This document shows, piece after piece, positions 1 to 9,081 of a DNA stretch of 38,100 bases (its first letter is position 1; every line of letters starts with the position of its first letter). The notes beneath the pieces were generated by a model, which saw only the letters and a program-made list of their open reading frames with translations, ran no database searches and was not told the origin of the DNA. Source of the DNA: Achromobacter denitrificans NBRC 15125 (GTDB taxonomy: Bacteria > Pseudomonadota > Gammaproteobacteria > Burkholderiales > Burkholderiaceae_B); the NCBI RefSeq assembly GCF_001571365.1, contig NZ_BCTQ01000049.1, forward strand, positions 1 to 38,100, written 5' to 3'. The translations under genes were made by a program, and so were the position numbers.

Positions 1-260
1 GGTTCTTGCCCAGGAACTGCCGCGCTCCACCCATCCTACGGTCCGTCCCATGGGCCATGGCGCTGCCTCAGGTCACGTACCGCATGGGTTGCGCGCGTTC
101 AGCATCGAGGTTCTTGCCCAGGAACTGCCGCGCTTCACCCATCCTACGGTCCGTCCCATGGGCCATGGCGCTGCCTCAGGTCACGTACCGCATGGGTTGC
201 GCGCGTTCAGCATCGAGATTCTTGCCCAGGAACTGCCGCGCTCCACCCATCCTACGGTCC
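1..260. repeat. Tandem array of a 108-bp unit (2.4 copies), truncated by window edge
   Basis: Unit 1 is 1-108 and unit 2 is 109-216; they differ at one base (27 versus 135). A third, partial unit covers 217-260 and then diverges. Read on the minus strand, each unit contains ATGGGTG.AGCGCG followed about 45 bases later by GCGCGCAACCCAT, an imperfect inverted repeat able to form a long hairpin. Each full unit also carries a 16-base stretch (65-80 and 173-188) matching the last codons and stop of prpD (265-280) with one mismatch. The array lies immediately downstream of prpD and may act as an mRNA 3' structure, but it has no terminal U-run. It continues beyond the left edge, so copy number is unknown. 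Confidence 0.9.
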
Positions 261-267
261 ATAGGCC

Positions 268-1719
268 TCAGATCACGTACAGGTCCACGTATTCGTGCAC
301 CGGCATGGCTTCCAGCGCCTGCTGGTCGAGCGAGGCGTCTAGGATGCGGGTTTGCTGCCGGGCGGGGAACACGCGCGCCAGGTTGACGCGGAACTTGGCT
401 TCCAGCAAGGGGATGCCTTCGGCGCGGCGGCGCTGGTGGCCGATGGGGTACTCGCAGACGACTTCGTCCAGGCGCGTGCCGTCGTTGAACTCCACGGTCA
501 GGGCGTTGGCGATCGAGCGCTTGTCGGGGTCGTGGTAGTCCCGGGTGTAGGCCGGATCCTCGACGCAGACGATCTTGGCGCGCAGGGCGTCGATGCGCGG
601 ATCCCGCGCGACCGCGTCTTCGTAGTCGGCCGCGGTGAGGCGCCCGAACAGCACCGGCACCGCCACCATGTACTGGATGCAGTGGTCGCGGTCGGCCGGG
701 TTGGCCAGCGGCCCCTGTTTGTCGATGATGCGGATGCAAGCCTCGTGCGTGCGGATCGTGATCTTCGCGATGTCTTCGGGGCGCTTGCCCGCCGCCTGCA
801 GCTGCCGGTGGATGTCCATGGCGCATTCGACGGCGGTCTGGGCATGGAATTCAGCCGGGAACGAGATCTTGAACAGCACGTTTTCCATCACGTAGCTGCC
901 GTAGGGGCGCTGGAACCGGAAAGGCTGGCCCTTGAACAGCACGTCGTAGAAGCCCCAGGTCCTGGCGGTCAGCACCGAGGGGTAGCCCATTTCGCCGGTG
1001 CGGGCGATCAGGGCCAGGCGCACCGCGCGGCTGGTGGCATCGCCCGCGGCCCAGCTCTTCCTGCTGCCGGTATTGGGGGCGTGGCGGTACGTGCGCAGGC
1101 TTTGGCCGTCGACCCAGGCCAGGGACACGGCGTTGATCACCTCGTCGCGGTCCAGCCCCAGCATCTGCGCCACGACGGCGGTGGAGGCCACCTTGACCAG
1201 GACCACGTGGTCCAGCCCGACCTTGTTGAAGGAGTTCTCCAGCGCGATGCAGCCCTGGATCTCGTGCGCCTTGATCATGCCGGTCAGCACGTCGCGCATG
1301 GTCAGGGGCGGCCTGCCGGCGGCGACTGCGGTGCGCGACAGCCAGTCGGCCGTGGCCAGGATGCCGCCCAGGTTGTCGGACGGGTGGCCCCATTCGGCGG
1401 CCAGCCAGGTGTCGTTGAAATCCAGCCAGCGGATCATCGCGCCGATGTTGAACGCGGCCTGGACGGGGTCCAGCTGGAACTGGGTGCCCGGCACCTTGGC
1501 GCCGTGGGGCACGACCGTGCCCGGCACGACCGGGCCGAGCAGTTTCCTGCACGCGGGGTATTCAAGCGCTTCCAGGCCGCAGCCCAGGGTGTCGATCAGG
1601 CAGTTGCGGGCCGTCTCGTAGGCCGTGCCGCTCTGGATCTCATAGTTCAGTACGTAGTCGGCGATGTCGACCAGGACCTGGTCGGGATCGGGACGGACGT
1701 TGGATATCGGGGCAGACAT
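268..1719 (-). CDS. prpD: 2-Methylcitrate dehydratase PrpD (MmgE/PrpD family)
   Basis: A 483-residue cytoplasmic protein, the usual PrpD length. It dehydrates 2-methylcitrate to 2-methyl-cis-aconitate in the methylcitrate cycle of propionyl-CoA catabolism. The sequence reads as MmgE/PrpD throughout, including the early segment [20 protein letters not shown] and the central [20 protein letters not shown]. The ATG at 1719 is preceded by AGGAGAGG at good spacing. It is the last gene of prpB-prpC-prpD, 82 bases after prpC. The presence of PrpD rather than the AcnD/PrpF pair seen in many Burkholderiales means a general aconitase elsewhere must complete the isomerisation (knowledge). Its stop codon region is echoed in the repeat array just downstream. 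Confidence 0.95.
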   Translation of the reverse strand: MSAPISNVRPDPDQVLVDIADYVLNYEIQSGTAYETARNCLIDTLGCGLEALEYPACRKLLGPVVPGTVVPHGAKVPGTQFQLDPVQAAFNIGAMIRWLDFNDTWLAAEWGHPSDNLGGILATADWLSRTAVAAGRPPLTMRDVLTGMIKAHEIQGCIALENSFNKVGLDHVVLVKVASTAVVAQMLGLDRDEVINAVSLAWVDGQSLRTYRHAPNTGSRKSWAAGDATSRAVRLALIARTGEMGYPSVLTARTWGFYDVLFKGQPFRFQRPYGSYVMENVLFKISFPAEFHAQTAVECAMDIHRQLQAAGKRPEDIAKITIRTHEACIRIIDKQGPLANPADRDHCIQYMVAVPVLFGRLTAADYEDAVARDPRIDALRAKIVCVEDPAYTRDYHDPDKRSIANALTVEFNDGTRLDEVVCEYPIGHQRRRAEGIPLLEAKFRVNLARVFPARQQTRILDASLDQQALEAMPVHEYVDLYVI

Positions 1720-1801
1720 GTCGGAACCTCTCCTGAGTGAGTACAGGAGGCCCGGGGCCCGCGCGGCGCTGCTCGTTGGATGCGCGGGCCCATGGGTCGC
1801 C

Positions 1802-2995
1802 TTACTTACGCTTTTCGATCGGCACGAACTTCTGATCTTCCGGGCCCACGTAGTTGGCGGTGGGGCGGATGATCTTGTTGTCGATGCGCTGCTCGATGAC
1901 GTGGGCCGACCAGCCCGCCGTGCGCGCGATGACGAACAGCGGGGTGAACATGGCGGTGGGCACGCCCATCATGTGGTAGCTGACGGCCGAGAACCAGTCC
2001 AGGTTGGGGAACATCTTCTTGATGTCCCACATGACGGTTTCCAGGCGTTCGGCGATATCGAACATCTTGGTGCTGCCGGCCTTCTTGGACAGCTTTTTCG
2101 CCACGTCCTTGATGACCTTGTTGCGGGGGTCGGACACCGTGTAGACCGGGTGGCCGAAGCCGATGACGACTTCCTTGGCTTCCACGCGGCGGCGGATGTC
2201 GGCCTCGGCTTCGTCGGGGGTCTCGTAGCGCTTCTGCACTTCGAAGGCGACCTCGTTGGCGCCGCCGTGCTTGGGGCCGCGCAGCGCGCCGATCGCGCCG
2301 GTGATGGAGGAGTACATGTCCGAGCCGGTGCCGGCGATGACGCGCGCGGTGAACGTGGACGCGTTGAATTCATGCTCGGCGTACAGGTTCAGCGAGATGT
2401 GCATGGCCTTGACCCAGTCTTCGTTGGGCTTCTCGCCGTGCAGCAGGTGCAGGAAGTGGCCGCCGATGCTGTCGTCGTCGGTCTGGACGTCGATGATGCG
2501 GCCGTTGTGGCTGTAGTGGTACCAGTACAGCAGCGCCGAGCCCAGGTTGGCCATCAGGCGGTCGGCGATGTCGCGCGCGCCCGGGGTATTGTGGTCGTCC
2601 TTTTCGGGCAGCACGCAGCCCAGCACCGACACGGCGGTGCGCATCACGTCCATGGGGTGGCTGGCGGCGGGGAGCGCTTCCAGCGCGGCTTGCAGCTGGG
2701 CGGGCAGGCCGCGCAGGCTGCGCAGCTTTTCCTTGTAGGCCTTCAGTTCGGCCTTGTTGGGCAGCTTGCCGTGGACGAGCAGGTGGGCGATTTCCTCGAA
2801 TTCGCTGGTGTGGGCGATGTCCAGGATGTCGTAGCCGCGGTAGTGCAGGTCGTTGCCGCTGCGGCCAACCGTACACAGCGCGGTGTTGCCGGCGACGACG
2901 CCGGACAGGGCAACCGACTTCTTGGGTTTGAAACCGGCTTTTTCTTCCGGCTTGGCGTCCGTTTTCGCTTCCTGCTTCTTGGGAGCCGTGCTCAT
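1802..2995 (-). CDS. prpC: 2-Methylcitrate synthase PrpC
   Basis: A 397-residue citrate-synthase-family protein that condenses propionyl-CoA with oxaloacetate. Family motifs are [12 protein letters not shown] and [19 protein letters not shown], which carry the catalytic histidines. The GHPVYT form is typical of methylcitrate synthases rather than the [11 protein letters not shown] of the true citrate synthase found at 10264-11574. The reading frame is open for 16 more codons upstream, but the ATG at 2995 is chosen because AGGAAAGGAG lies directly before it. The N-terminal ~30 residues are Lys/Ala/Glu-rich and probably disordered. The gene lies 90 bases downstream of prpB and 82 bases before prpD, consistent with one transcript. 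Confidence 0.95.
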   Translation of the reverse strand: MSTAPKKQEAKTDAKPEEKAGFKPKKSVALSGVVAGNTALCTVGRSGNDLHYRGYDILDIAHTSEFEEIAHLLVHGKLPNKAELKAYKEKLRSLRGLPAQLQAALEALPAASHPMDVMRTAVSVLGCVLPEKDDHNTPGARDIADRLMANLGSALLYWYHYSHNGRIIDVQTDDDSIGGHFLHLLHGEKPNEDWVKAMHISLNLYAEHEFNASTFTARVIAGTGSDMYSSITGAIGALRGPKHGGANEVAFEVQKRYETPDEAEADIRRRVEAKEVVIGFGHPVYTVSDPRNKVIKDVAKKLSKKAGSTKMFDIAERLETVMWDIKKMFPNLDWFSAVSYHMMGVPTAMFTPLFVIARTAGWSAHVIEQRIDNKIIRPTANYVGPEDQKFVPIEKRK

Positions 2996-3085
2996 GTCTC
3001 TACTCCTTTCCTTTCGCGGTGGTCGATGCAATGGGGTGGGCATGCATGGCGCCGGGCAGCCGCCGCGGCGCCGGAAGTTGCGGGC

Positions 3086-3976
3086 TTACGCCTTGCCTTT
3101 CTGGAAAAGCGCGTCCAGTTTCGATTCGAATTCGTGGTAGCCGATGCGGTCGTAGAGCTCTTCGCGCGTCTGCATCAGGTCCACCACGTTCTTCTGGTGG
3201 CCGTCGCGGCGGATGGCGGTGTAGACGGCCTCGGCGGCCTTGTTCATGGCGCGGAAGGCGGACAGGGGATACAGCACCATGCCCACGCCCACGCTCTTGA
3301 GTTCCTCGACCGAGAACAGCGGGGTCTTGCCGAACTCGGTGATATTGGCCAGCACCGGCACCTTGACGGCCTTGACGAACCGGTCGTAGGTGGGGAGGTC
3401 GTAGGCGGCCTCGGCGAAGATGGCGTCGGCGCCGGCTTCCACGCAGGCCAGCGCGCGCTCGATGGCGGCGTCCACGCCGTGCGAGGCGATCGCGTCGGTG
3501 CGGGCGATCAGGTAGAAGTCGCTGTCGGTGCGGGCATCGGCGGCGGCCTTGACGCGGTCGGCCATTTCCTCGGTCGAGACGATTTCCTTGCCGGGGCGGT
3601 GGCCGCAACGCTTGGCGCCGACCTGGTCCTCGATATGGCAGGCGGCGGCGCCGAATTTGATCAGGCTCTTGACGGTGCGGGCGATGTTGAACGCCGAGGG
3701 GCCGAAGCCGGTGTCGATGTCCACCAGCAGGGGCACGTCGCAGACGTCGGTGATGCGGCGCACGTCGGTCAGGACGTCGTCCATCGTGTTGATGCCGAGG
3801 TCGGGCAGGCCCAGCGAGCCGGCCGCGACGCCGCCGCCGGACAGGTAGATGGCCCGGTAGCCGGCGCGCTTGGCCAGCAGGGCGTGGTTGGCGTTGATGG
3901 CGCCGATGATCTGCAGCGGGCTTTCTTCGGCGAGGGCGCGGCGGAAGAGGGCGCCGGCGGATTCGGGTCTGGACAT
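3086..3976 (-). CDS. prpB: 2-Methylisocitrate lyase PrpB
   Basis: A 296-residue isocitrate-lyase/PEP-mutase-superfamily enzyme that splits 2-methylisocitrate into pyruvate and succinate. The signature KRCGH is at residues 122-126 with catalytic Cys124. The Mg-binding segment [10 protein letters not shown] (84-93) and CHIEDQ (113-118) are intact. The GHRPGK after KRCGH and the short length fit PrpB rather than AceA. ATG at 3976 has GGAG eleven bases upstream. It is the promoter-proximal gene of prpBCD. Its products feed Sdh (succinate) and pyruvate metabolism encoded in the same window. No PrpR-type regulator lies beside it. Confidence 0.95.
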   Translation of the reverse strand: MSRPESAGALFRRALAEESPLQIIGAINANHALLAKRAGYRAIYLSGGGVAAGSLGLPDLGINTMDDVLTDVRRITDVCDVPLLVDIDTGFGPSAFNIARTVKSLIKFGAAACHIEDQVGAKRCGHRPGKEIVSTEEMADRVKAAADARTDSDFYLIARTDAIASHGVDAAIERALACVEAGADAIFAEAAYDLPTYDRFVKAVKVPVLANITEFGKTPLFSVEELKSVGVGMVLYPLSAFRAMNKAAEAVYTAIRRDGHQKNVVDLMQTREELYDRIGYHEFESKLDALFQKGKA

Positions 3977-4109
3977 GGGTGGTCTCCGTATATGGACCGG
4001 GTGTTCTCGAAAGCCCCGGATGGAACGACTGGACTGCGGACTGGCGGCGGGCCGGCCGGGAGGGGACGCGCCCCGCCCAGGATCCCCGACCTTACCGCGG
4101 GCCCGGAAA

Positions 4110-4165
4110 ATAAATCTGTCCCCTTCGCGACAATCCCTTGAGCGGGAACAAAGAGACAGGTTTAT
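4110..4165. repeat. Interrupted inverted repeat upstream of prpB
   Basis: The left arm ATAAATCTGTC (4110-4120) and right arm GACAGGTTTAT (4155-4165) are complementary at 10 of 11 positions, separated by 34 bases. It lies in the 260-base gap between prpB and mdh, which contains no gene. GGGACAGATTTATTTTC-like sequences are, from memory, dispersed in many proteobacterial genomes as REP-like elements, so this may be such an element rather than a prpB operator. I saw no second copy in the window. Confidence 0.55.
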
Positions 4166-4191
4166 GTTGCGGACGCAAATGGAAGCGCCTA

Positions 4192-4220
4192 GGAATTGGG
4201 CCCGCGAACGGGCCCAATCC
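4192..4220 (-). terminator. Hairpin after mdh, probable terminator
   Basis: ATTGGGCCCG (4195-4204) and CGGGCCCAAT (4209-4218) form a perfect 10-bp stem with a CGAA loop, 17 bases past the mdh stop codon. There is no clear U-run on the minus strand, so termination may be inefficient or may depend on other factors. Confidence 0.6.
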
Positions 4221-4236
4221 TTGACTCATGCGCTGC

Positions 4237-5226
4237 TTACTTCAGCAGGTCCTTGACGCCGTCGCGCTCTTCCAGGAGCTCTTTCAGCGTGAAGTCCAGG
4301 CGCTCGCGCGAGAAGGCGTCGATTTCCAGGCCTTCGATGCGCTTGTATTCGCCGTTTTCGGTCGTGACCGGCACGCCGTAGATGATGCCTTCGGGGATGC
4401 CGTAGGAGCCGTCGGACGGGATGCCCATCGTGACCCACTTGCCGTTGCTGCCCAGGACCCAGTCACGGACGTGGTCGATGGCGGCGTTGGCGGCCGAGGC
4501 GGCCGAGGACAGGCCGCGGGCTTCGATGATGGCGGCGCCGCGCTTGCCCACGGTCGGGATGAAGGTGTCGCGGTTCCAGGCGTCGTCGTTGATCAGCTTG
4601 GACAGCGATTCGCCGCCGACGGTGGCGAAGCGGTAGTCGGGGTACATGGTGGGCGAGTGGTTGCCCCACACGACCAGCTTCTCGATGTCGGCCACGGCCT
4701 TGCCCGACTTGGCGGCCAGTTGCGACAGGGCGCGGTTGTGGTCCAGGCGCAGCATGGCGGTGAAGTTCTTGGCCGGCAGGTCCGGGGCCGACTTCATGGC
4801 GATGTAGGCGTTGGTGTTGGCCGGGTTGCCCACGACCAGGACCTTGACGTTGCGGCTGGCGACGTCGTTCAGGGCCTTGCCTTGCGCCGTGAAGATCTGG
4901 GCGTTGACGGACAGCAGGTCCTTGCGTTCCATGCCGGGGCCGCGCGGACGGGCGCCGACCAGCAGGGCCACGTCGGCGTCCTTGAAGGCGGTGCGCGGGT
5001 CGCTGTGAGCGGTGACTTCCTGCAGCAGCGGGAAAGCGCAGTCATCCAGTTCCATGATGACGCCCTTCAGGGCCTTTTGCGCCTTCTCGTCGGGGATTTC
5101 CAGCAGTTGCAGGATGACGGGTTGATCTTTACCCAGCATTTCGCCCGAGGCGATGCGGAATAGCAGTGCGTAACCGATTTGGCCGGCGGCGCCGGTGACG
5201 GCGACACGCAAGGCAGGCTTGGACAT
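4237..5226 (-). CDS. mdh: Malate dehydrogenase
   Basis: A 329-residue cytoplasmic NAD-dependent malate dehydrogenase that interconverts malate and oxaloacetate in the TCA cycle. The N-terminal Rossmann loop is GAAGQIGY (13-20). The mobile substrate loop [14 protein letters not shown] has the expected arginines. [14 protein letters not shown] and the catalytic-histidine motif [10 protein letters not shown] follow in order. Length and motifs match the long bacterial class shared with cytosolic MDH. The ATG at 5226 has GGAG nine bases upstream. It is divergent from the GntR gene and supplies oxaloacetate to both GltA and PrpC encoded nearby. A good sigma-70 promoter lies at 5339-5367. Confidence 0.97.
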   Translation of the reverse strand: MSKPALRVAVTGAAGQIGYALLFRIASGEMLGKDQPVILQLLEIPDEKAQKALKGVIMELDDCAFPLLQEVTAHSDPRTAFKDADVALLVGARPRGPGMERKDLLSVNAQIFTAQGKALNDVASRNVKVLVVGNPANTNAYIAMKSAPDLPAKNFTAMLRLDHNRALSQLAAKSGKAVADIEKLVVWGNHSPTMYPDYRFATVGGESLSKLINDDAWNRDTFIPTVGKRGAAIIEARGLSSAASAANAAIDHVRDWVLGSNGKWVTMGIPSDGSYGIPEGIIYGVPVTTENGEYKRIEGLEIDAFSRERLDFTLKELLEERDGVKDLLK

Positions 5227-5338
5227 GGACGTTCTCCGTAATGGTTTGGCGAGAAAAAAATCTCACCAATCAGTGTAATCGTTGGGGCGCGAAAATCGAC
5301 GCGCGCACGGCTGGGGCGCGGCGCCCGGGCAGCGGTGA

Positions 5339-5367
5339 ATCCTAGATCGATTTTACGTGTGCGTCAA
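5339..5367 (-). promoter_or_regulatory. Sigma-70 promoter of mdh
   Basis: On the minus strand, TTGACG (5367-5362) is followed after exactly 17 bases by TAGGAT (5344-5339). The -35 matches consensus at five of six positions and the -10 at four of six. Predicted transcription start is near 5332. Confidence 0.65.
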
Positions 5368-5378
5368 TTGCTCTTCTA

Positions 5379-5390
5379 TCTTATATAAGA
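5379..5390. promoter_or_regulatory. Palindromic operator candidate, TCTTATATAAGA
   Basis: A perfect 12-base palindrome sits between the mdh -35 (12 bases away) and the putative gntR -35 (10 bases away). An extra ATAAGAC copy follows at 5392-5398. AT-centred palindromes of this size are typical of GntR/HutC-family sites, so autoregulation by the adjacent GntR protein and control of mdh is a reasonable inference. I did not see this palindrome again in the window. Confidence 0.55.
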
Positions 5391-5399
5391 CATAAGACG

Positions 5400-5430
5400 T
5401 TGGACAGCGTCCCTCGCGGTATGCCACAAT
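5400..5430 (+). promoter_or_regulatory. Possible promoter of the GntR gene
   Basis: TTGGAC (5400-5405) and CACAAT (5425-5430) are separated by 19 bases. Spacing is longer than ideal, so this is only a candidate. Confidence 0.35.
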
Positions 5431-5561
5431 AGAGCGTTTATTCGAATGCGCCGCAGCCCTGATCGGCCGCGCGCCTGTATCAAGCCAGAAGACCGGCGGC
5501 AGCGGCGTATTGCGGATGGGTTTCGCCTCCTTTGCGCCGCCTTCCCATTCTCCGGATAAAC

Positions 5562-6362
5562 ATGACACAACCAAGAAGATCCATGGCAGAGCCTCGGCCC
5601 GAAACCTCCTTACGCACTCGCGCCGCCCGTCCCTCGGGCGAGGGGGCCGCTTTCAGTCCGCTCTACCGGCAGATCAAGGACCTGCTGGTCCAAAGCCTGG
5701 AGCGCGGCGAATGGAAGCCGGGCGAGCTCATCCCCAGCGAAATCGACCTCGCCGCCCGTTTCCAGGTGAGCCAGGGCACGGTGCGCAAGGCGGTCGACGA
5801 GCTGGCCGCCGAGCACATGCTGCTGCGCCGCCAGGGCAAGGGCACTTTCGTCGCCACCCACCACGAAGCGCGCGTCCGCTACCGTTTCCTGCGCCTGGCC
5901 CCCGATGACGAGGGCGAGGCCGGCCGGGCGGAAAGCCGCATCCTGGAATGCCGCCGCATGCGCGCGCCCGCCGAGATCGCGCGCGCCCTGGACTTGCGCG
6001 CCGGCGAAACCGTCGTGATGATCCGCCGCCTGCTGTCCCTGGGGCACGCGCCCACCGTGGTGGACGACATCTGGCTGCCCGGTTCCATTTTCCGCGGACT
6101 GACCCTGGAGCTGCTGACCGCCAACAAGGCGCCCCTCTATGGCCTGTTTGAATCCGAATTCGGCGTGAGCATGGTGCGCGCGGACGAGAAGCTGCGCGCG
6201 GTCGTCGCGCCGGCCGAGGTCTGTCCGCTGCTTAATGTTGCCGCCGGAACGCCGTTGTTGCAGGTGGATCGCGTGTCCTACACCTATGGTGACCGCCCCA
6301 TGGAAATCCGCCGGGGGTTGTACTTGACCGATCGATACCATTACCGCAATAGTTTGAATTGA
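5562..6362 (+). CDS. GntR-family regulator, HutC/UTRA subfamily
   Basis: A 266-residue transcription factor. The GntR winged helix covers about residues 33-100, with PLYRQIKDLL, PGELIPSEIDLA, FQVSQGTVRKAVDEL and RRQGKGTFV in canonical order. A UTRA effector domain follows to the end. Start choice is uncertain: the frame is open from a TTG at 5532, with ATGs at 5562 and 5583; 5562 was chosen. The gene sits between divergent mdh and the sdh operon and is probably autoregulatory through the palindrome at 5379-5390. Mdh and sdhCDAB are its likely targets, and the methylcitrate operon is another possibility because no PrpR is present. The ligand is unknown; an organic acid or acyl-CoA would fit the context. 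Confidence 0.9.
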   Translation: MTQPRRSMAEPRPETSLRTRAARPSGEGAAFSPLYRQIKDLLVQSLERGEWKPGELIPSEIDLAARFQVSQGTVRKAVDELAAEHMLLRRQGKGTFVATHHEARVRYRFLRLAPDDEGEAGRAESRILECRRMRAPAEIARALDLRAGETVVMIRRLLSLGHAPTVVDDIWLPGSIFRGLTLELLTANKAPLYGLFESEFGVSMVRADEKLRAVVAPAEVCPLLNVAAGTPLLQVDRVSYTYGDRPMEIRRGLYLTDRYHYRNSLN

Positions 6363-6370
6363 TGAGCTTT

Positions 6371-6400
6371 TTGACTACGATTTGATACCGACCCTATCTC
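6371..6400 (+). promoter_or_regulatory. Candidate promoter of sdhCDAB
   Basis: TTGACT (6371-6376) and TATCTC (6395-6400) are 18 bases apart in the 121-base gap between the regulator and sdhC. The -35 is good and the -10 is weak. The leader would be about 77 bases. Confidence 0.4.
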
Positions 6401-6483
6401 TGGGCGAAAATACCGTGTTTGCCCGCAAGGGCCACGGCATTCTTGCCGTCACGATTCCCTAGTTCCGAAACACCGAGGCCGTC

Positions 6484-6897
6484 ATGTCCGACACCGCTGC
6501 CAAGCCACGTCCGCAGTTTCGCAATATTGGCATTGCGCAACTTGCCAACTACCGCCTGCCCCTGGCCGGCAAGCTGTCCATCCTGCACCGCGTCAGCGGC
6601 GCGCTGCTGTTCCTCTGTCTTCCCTTGGTCATCCTGCCGCTGTTCGCGGCCAGCGTGGCCGCTCCGCAGACGTTCGCCGCCGTGGCCGCGTACGCCGGCA
6701 ACCCGATAGTCAAGCTTGTCTTCCTGGTCCTGGTCTGGGGCTACCTGCACCATTTCTGTGCCGGCATCCGCTACCTGCTGCTGGATCTGCACATCGGCAT
6801 CGACAAGCTGTCGGCGAAGAAGAGCGCCGGCGTGGTTTTCGGGGTGAGCCTGGCGCTGACCCTGGTGTTCGCCCTCAAATTGTTCGGAGTGCTGTAA
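6484..6897 (+). CDS. sdhC: Succinate dehydrogenase cytochrome b556 subunit SdhC
   Basis: A 137-residue membrane anchor of complex II with three predicted transmembrane helices (about 37-57, 73-93 and 114-134). The SdhC signature SILHRVSGALL (32-42) and the second-helix motif HHFCAGIRYLLLD, containing the heme b histidine, are present. It forms the ubiquinone site with SdhD and SdhB in the inner membrane. The stop TAA shares its last A with the ATG of sdhD, so the two are translationally coupled. First gene of sdhCDAB. Confidence 0.95.
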   Translation: MSDTAAKPRPQFRNIGIAQLANYRLPLAGKLSILHRVSGALLFLCLPLVILPLFAASVAAPQTFAAVAAYAGNPIVKLVFLVLVWGYLHHFCAGIRYLLLDLHIGIDKLSAKKSAGVVFGVSLALTLVFALKLFGVL

Positions 6898-7280
6898 TGG
6901 CCGACGTGAAAAACTACGGACCCAAGCGTCTTGTCGTGGGCGCCCACTACGGCGTCATGGATTTCATCATCCAGCGCGTCACCGCCGTCATCATGGCCGT
7001 GTACACGCTGGTGCTGCTGATCGGCATCCTGATGATGCCGGCCTTCACGTACGAGCACTGGACCGCGCTGTTCAACTTCTACGTGGGCGTTCTTCCGGTC
7101 GGCCAGATCCTGGCCACCCTTGCATTCGTTGCGCTGGCCTGGCACGCCTGGATTGGCGTGCGCGACATCTGGATGGACTACGTCAAGTCGGTGGGCGTGC
7201 GCCTGCTGCTGCAAGTGCTGACGATCCTCTGGCTGGTCGGTTCGGTCGTTTACTTCGCGCAAATCCTCTGGAGCATTTAA
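6897..7280 (+). CDS. sdhD: Succinate dehydrogenase membrane anchor SdhD
   Basis: A 127-residue hydrophobic subunit with three transmembrane helices (about 22-47, 62-85 and 99-123). The motif AWHAWIGVRDIWMDY in the second half supplies the second heme b axial histidine and quinone-site residues. It overlaps the sdhC stop by one base and ends three bases before the GTG of sdhA, so all subunits are tightly coupled. Confidence 0.93.
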   Translation: MADVKNYGPKRLVVGAHYGVMDFIIQRVTAVIMAVYTLVLLIGILMMPAFTYEHWTALFNFYVGVLPVGQILATLAFVALAWHAWIGVRDIWMDYVKSVGVRLLLQVLTILWLVGSVVYFAQILWSI

Positions 7281-7283
7281 GCC

Positions 7284-9062
7284 GTGGTCTCTGTCATGAA
7301 ATCCCTGCCGCGCCGCCAGTTTGATGTGGTGGTCGTTGGCGCCGGCGGAGCCGGCATGCGTTGTTCGCTGCAACTGTCCCAAGCGGGCCTGTCCGTTGCA
7401 GTGCTGTCCAAGGTGTTCCCCACGCGTTCGCACACGGTTGCCGCCCAAGGCGGCGTGAGCGCCTCGCTGGGCAACATGAGCGAAGACAACTGGTACTGGC
7501 ACATGTACGACACCGTCAAGGGGTCGGACTGGCTGGGCGACCAGGACGCCATCGAATTCATGTGCCGCGAAGCCCCGAACGCCGTGTACGAGCTCGAACA
7601 CTTCGGCATGCCGTTCGACCGCAACCCCGACGGCACCATTTACCAGCGTCCGTTCGGCGGCCACACCGCCAACTTCGGCGAGAAGCCGGTCCAGCGCGCC
7701 TGTGCCGCTGCCGACCGCACCGGCCACGCGCTGCTGCACACGCTCTACCAGCGCAACGTCGCCGCGCGCACCCAGTTCTTCGTCGAATGGATGGCGCTGG
7801 ACCTGCTGCGCAACGAAGCCGGCGACGTCGTGGGCGTGACCGCCCTCGAAATGGAAACGGGCGAGATCTACATCCTGGAAGCCAAGACCACGGTGCTGGC
7901 CACCGGCGGCGCCGGTCGCATCTGGGCCGCTTCCACCAACGCCTTCATCAACACCGGTGACGGCCTGGGCATGGCCGCCCGCGCGGGCATTCCGCTGCAG
8001 GACATGGAATTCTGGCAATTCCACCCGACCGGCGTGGCCGGCGCCGGCGTGCTGATCACCGAAGGCGTGCGCGGCGAAGGCGGCATCCTGCTGAACAAGG
8101 ATGGCGAACGCTTCATGGAGCGCTACGCGCCCACGCTGAAGGACCTGGCTCCGCGCGACTTCGTGTCCCGCTCGATGGACCAGGAAATCAAGGAAGGCCG
8201 CGGCTGCGGTCCCGACGGCAGCTACGTGGTCCTGAAGCTCGACCACCTGGGCGCCGACGTGATCAACAAGCGCCTGCCGTCGATCCGCGAAATCGCCATC
8301 AAGTTCGGCAACGTGGACCCGATCAAGGAACCGATCCCCGTCGTCCCGACCATCCACTACCAGATGGGCGGCATCCCGGCCAACTACCACGGCCAGGTGC
8401 TGACGCGCGAAAACGGCGAGAACAAGATCGTCAACGGCCTGTACGCCATCGGCGAATGCGCCGCGGTGTCGGTGCACGGCGCCAACCGCCTGGGCACGAA
8501 CTCGCTGCTGGACCTGATCGTCTTCGGCCGCGCCACCGGCAACCACATCGTCAATTCGCATCCGGAACGCCAGCACGCGCACCAGCCCGTGCCGCAGCAA
8601 GCCGTCGAATTCTCGATGGACCGCATCAACAAGCTGGAATCGCGCACCTCGGGCGAAAAGACCCAGGACATCGGCAACGCCATCCGCTTCTCGATGCAGC
8701 GCCACTGCGGCGTGTTCCGCACGCTGGAGCTGCTGAACGAAGGCGTGACCCAGATCGAAGACCTGGCCAAGCAAGCCGACAACATCTACTTCAAGGACAA
8801 GTCCAAGGTGTTCAACACCGCGCGCGTCGAGGCGCTGGAACTGGCCAACATGACCGAAGTGGCCCGCGCCACCATCAAGTCGGCCGCCAACCGCACCGAA
8901 AGCCGCGGCGCGCACGCGCTGGACGATCACCCGACCCGCGACGACGAGAACTGGCTGAAGCACACGCTGTGGTACTCCGAAGGCAGCCGCCTGGATTACA
9001 AGCCCGTGCAGATGAAGCCTCTGACGGTCGAGTCCTTCCCGCCCAAGGCGCGTACCTTCTAA
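7284..9062 (+). CDS. sdhA: Succinate dehydrogenase flavoprotein subunit SdhA
   Basis: A 592-residue catalytic subunit that oxidises succinate to fumarate. The FAD dinucleotide motif GAGGAGM is at 19-25 and the covalent-FAD histidine is His50 in RSHTVAAQGG. The substrate segment FHPTGVAGAGVLITEGVRGE and HGANRLGTNSLLDLIVFGR near the capping domain are intact. A GTG at 7284 is chosen because GGAG lies ten bases upstream, overlapping the end of sdhD; an in-frame ATG at 7296 has no ribosome-binding site. Acts at the inner face of the cytoplasmic membrane. FAD attachment is probably helped by SdhE (9984-10244). Confidence 0.97.
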   Translation: MVSVMKSLPRRQFDVVVVGAGGAGMRCSLQLSQAGLSVAVLSKVFPTRSHTVAAQGGVSASLGNMSEDNWYWHMYDTVKGSDWLGDQDAIEFMCREAPNAVYELEHFGMPFDRNPDGTIYQRPFGGHTANFGEKPVQRACAAADRTGHALLHTLYQRNVAARTQFFVEWMALDLLRNEAGDVVGVTALEMETGEIYILEAKTTVLATGGAGRIWAASTNAFINTGDGLGMAARAGIPLQDMEFWQFHPTGVAGAGVLITEGVRGEGGILLNKDGERFMERYAPTLKDLAPRDFVSRSMDQEIKEGRGCGPDGSYVVLKLDHLGADVINKRLPSIREIAIKFGNVDPIKEPIPVVPTIHYQMGGIPANYHGQVLTRENGENKIVNGLYAIGECAAVSVHGANRLGTNSLLDLIVFGRATGNHIVNSHPERQHAHQPVPQQAVEFSMDRINKLESRTSGEKTQDIGNAIRFSMQRHCGVFRTLELLNEGVTQIEDLAKQADNIYFKDKSKVFNTARVEALELANMTEVARATIKSAANRTESRGAHALDDHPTRDDENWLKHTLWYSEGSRLDYKPVQMKPLTVESFPPKARTF

Positions 9063-9081
9063 GTCCGGATAGAGTCCTACT

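Larger units (their letters stand above)
5227..5561. other. Divergent mdh/gntR control region
   Basis: This 335-base gap contains no convincing gene. It holds the mdh promoter (5339-5367, minus), a palindrome (5379-5390), a directly repeated ATAAGAC half-site (5384-5390 and 5392-5398) and a weaker plus-strand promoter for the regulator (5400-5430). The mdh leader would be about 105 bases long. Confidence 0.7.

Noticed and set aside
1664..4141. Long plus-strand open frame of 825 codons opposite prpC and prpB
   Set aside because: It is antisense to well-supported genes, rich in Gly/Ala/Val/Asp/His typical of GC-rich shadow frames, and shows no domain.
5532..5561. Upstream TTG start for the GntR protein
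   Set aside because: No ribosome-binding site precedes it, and the extra residues add nothing to the family fold.
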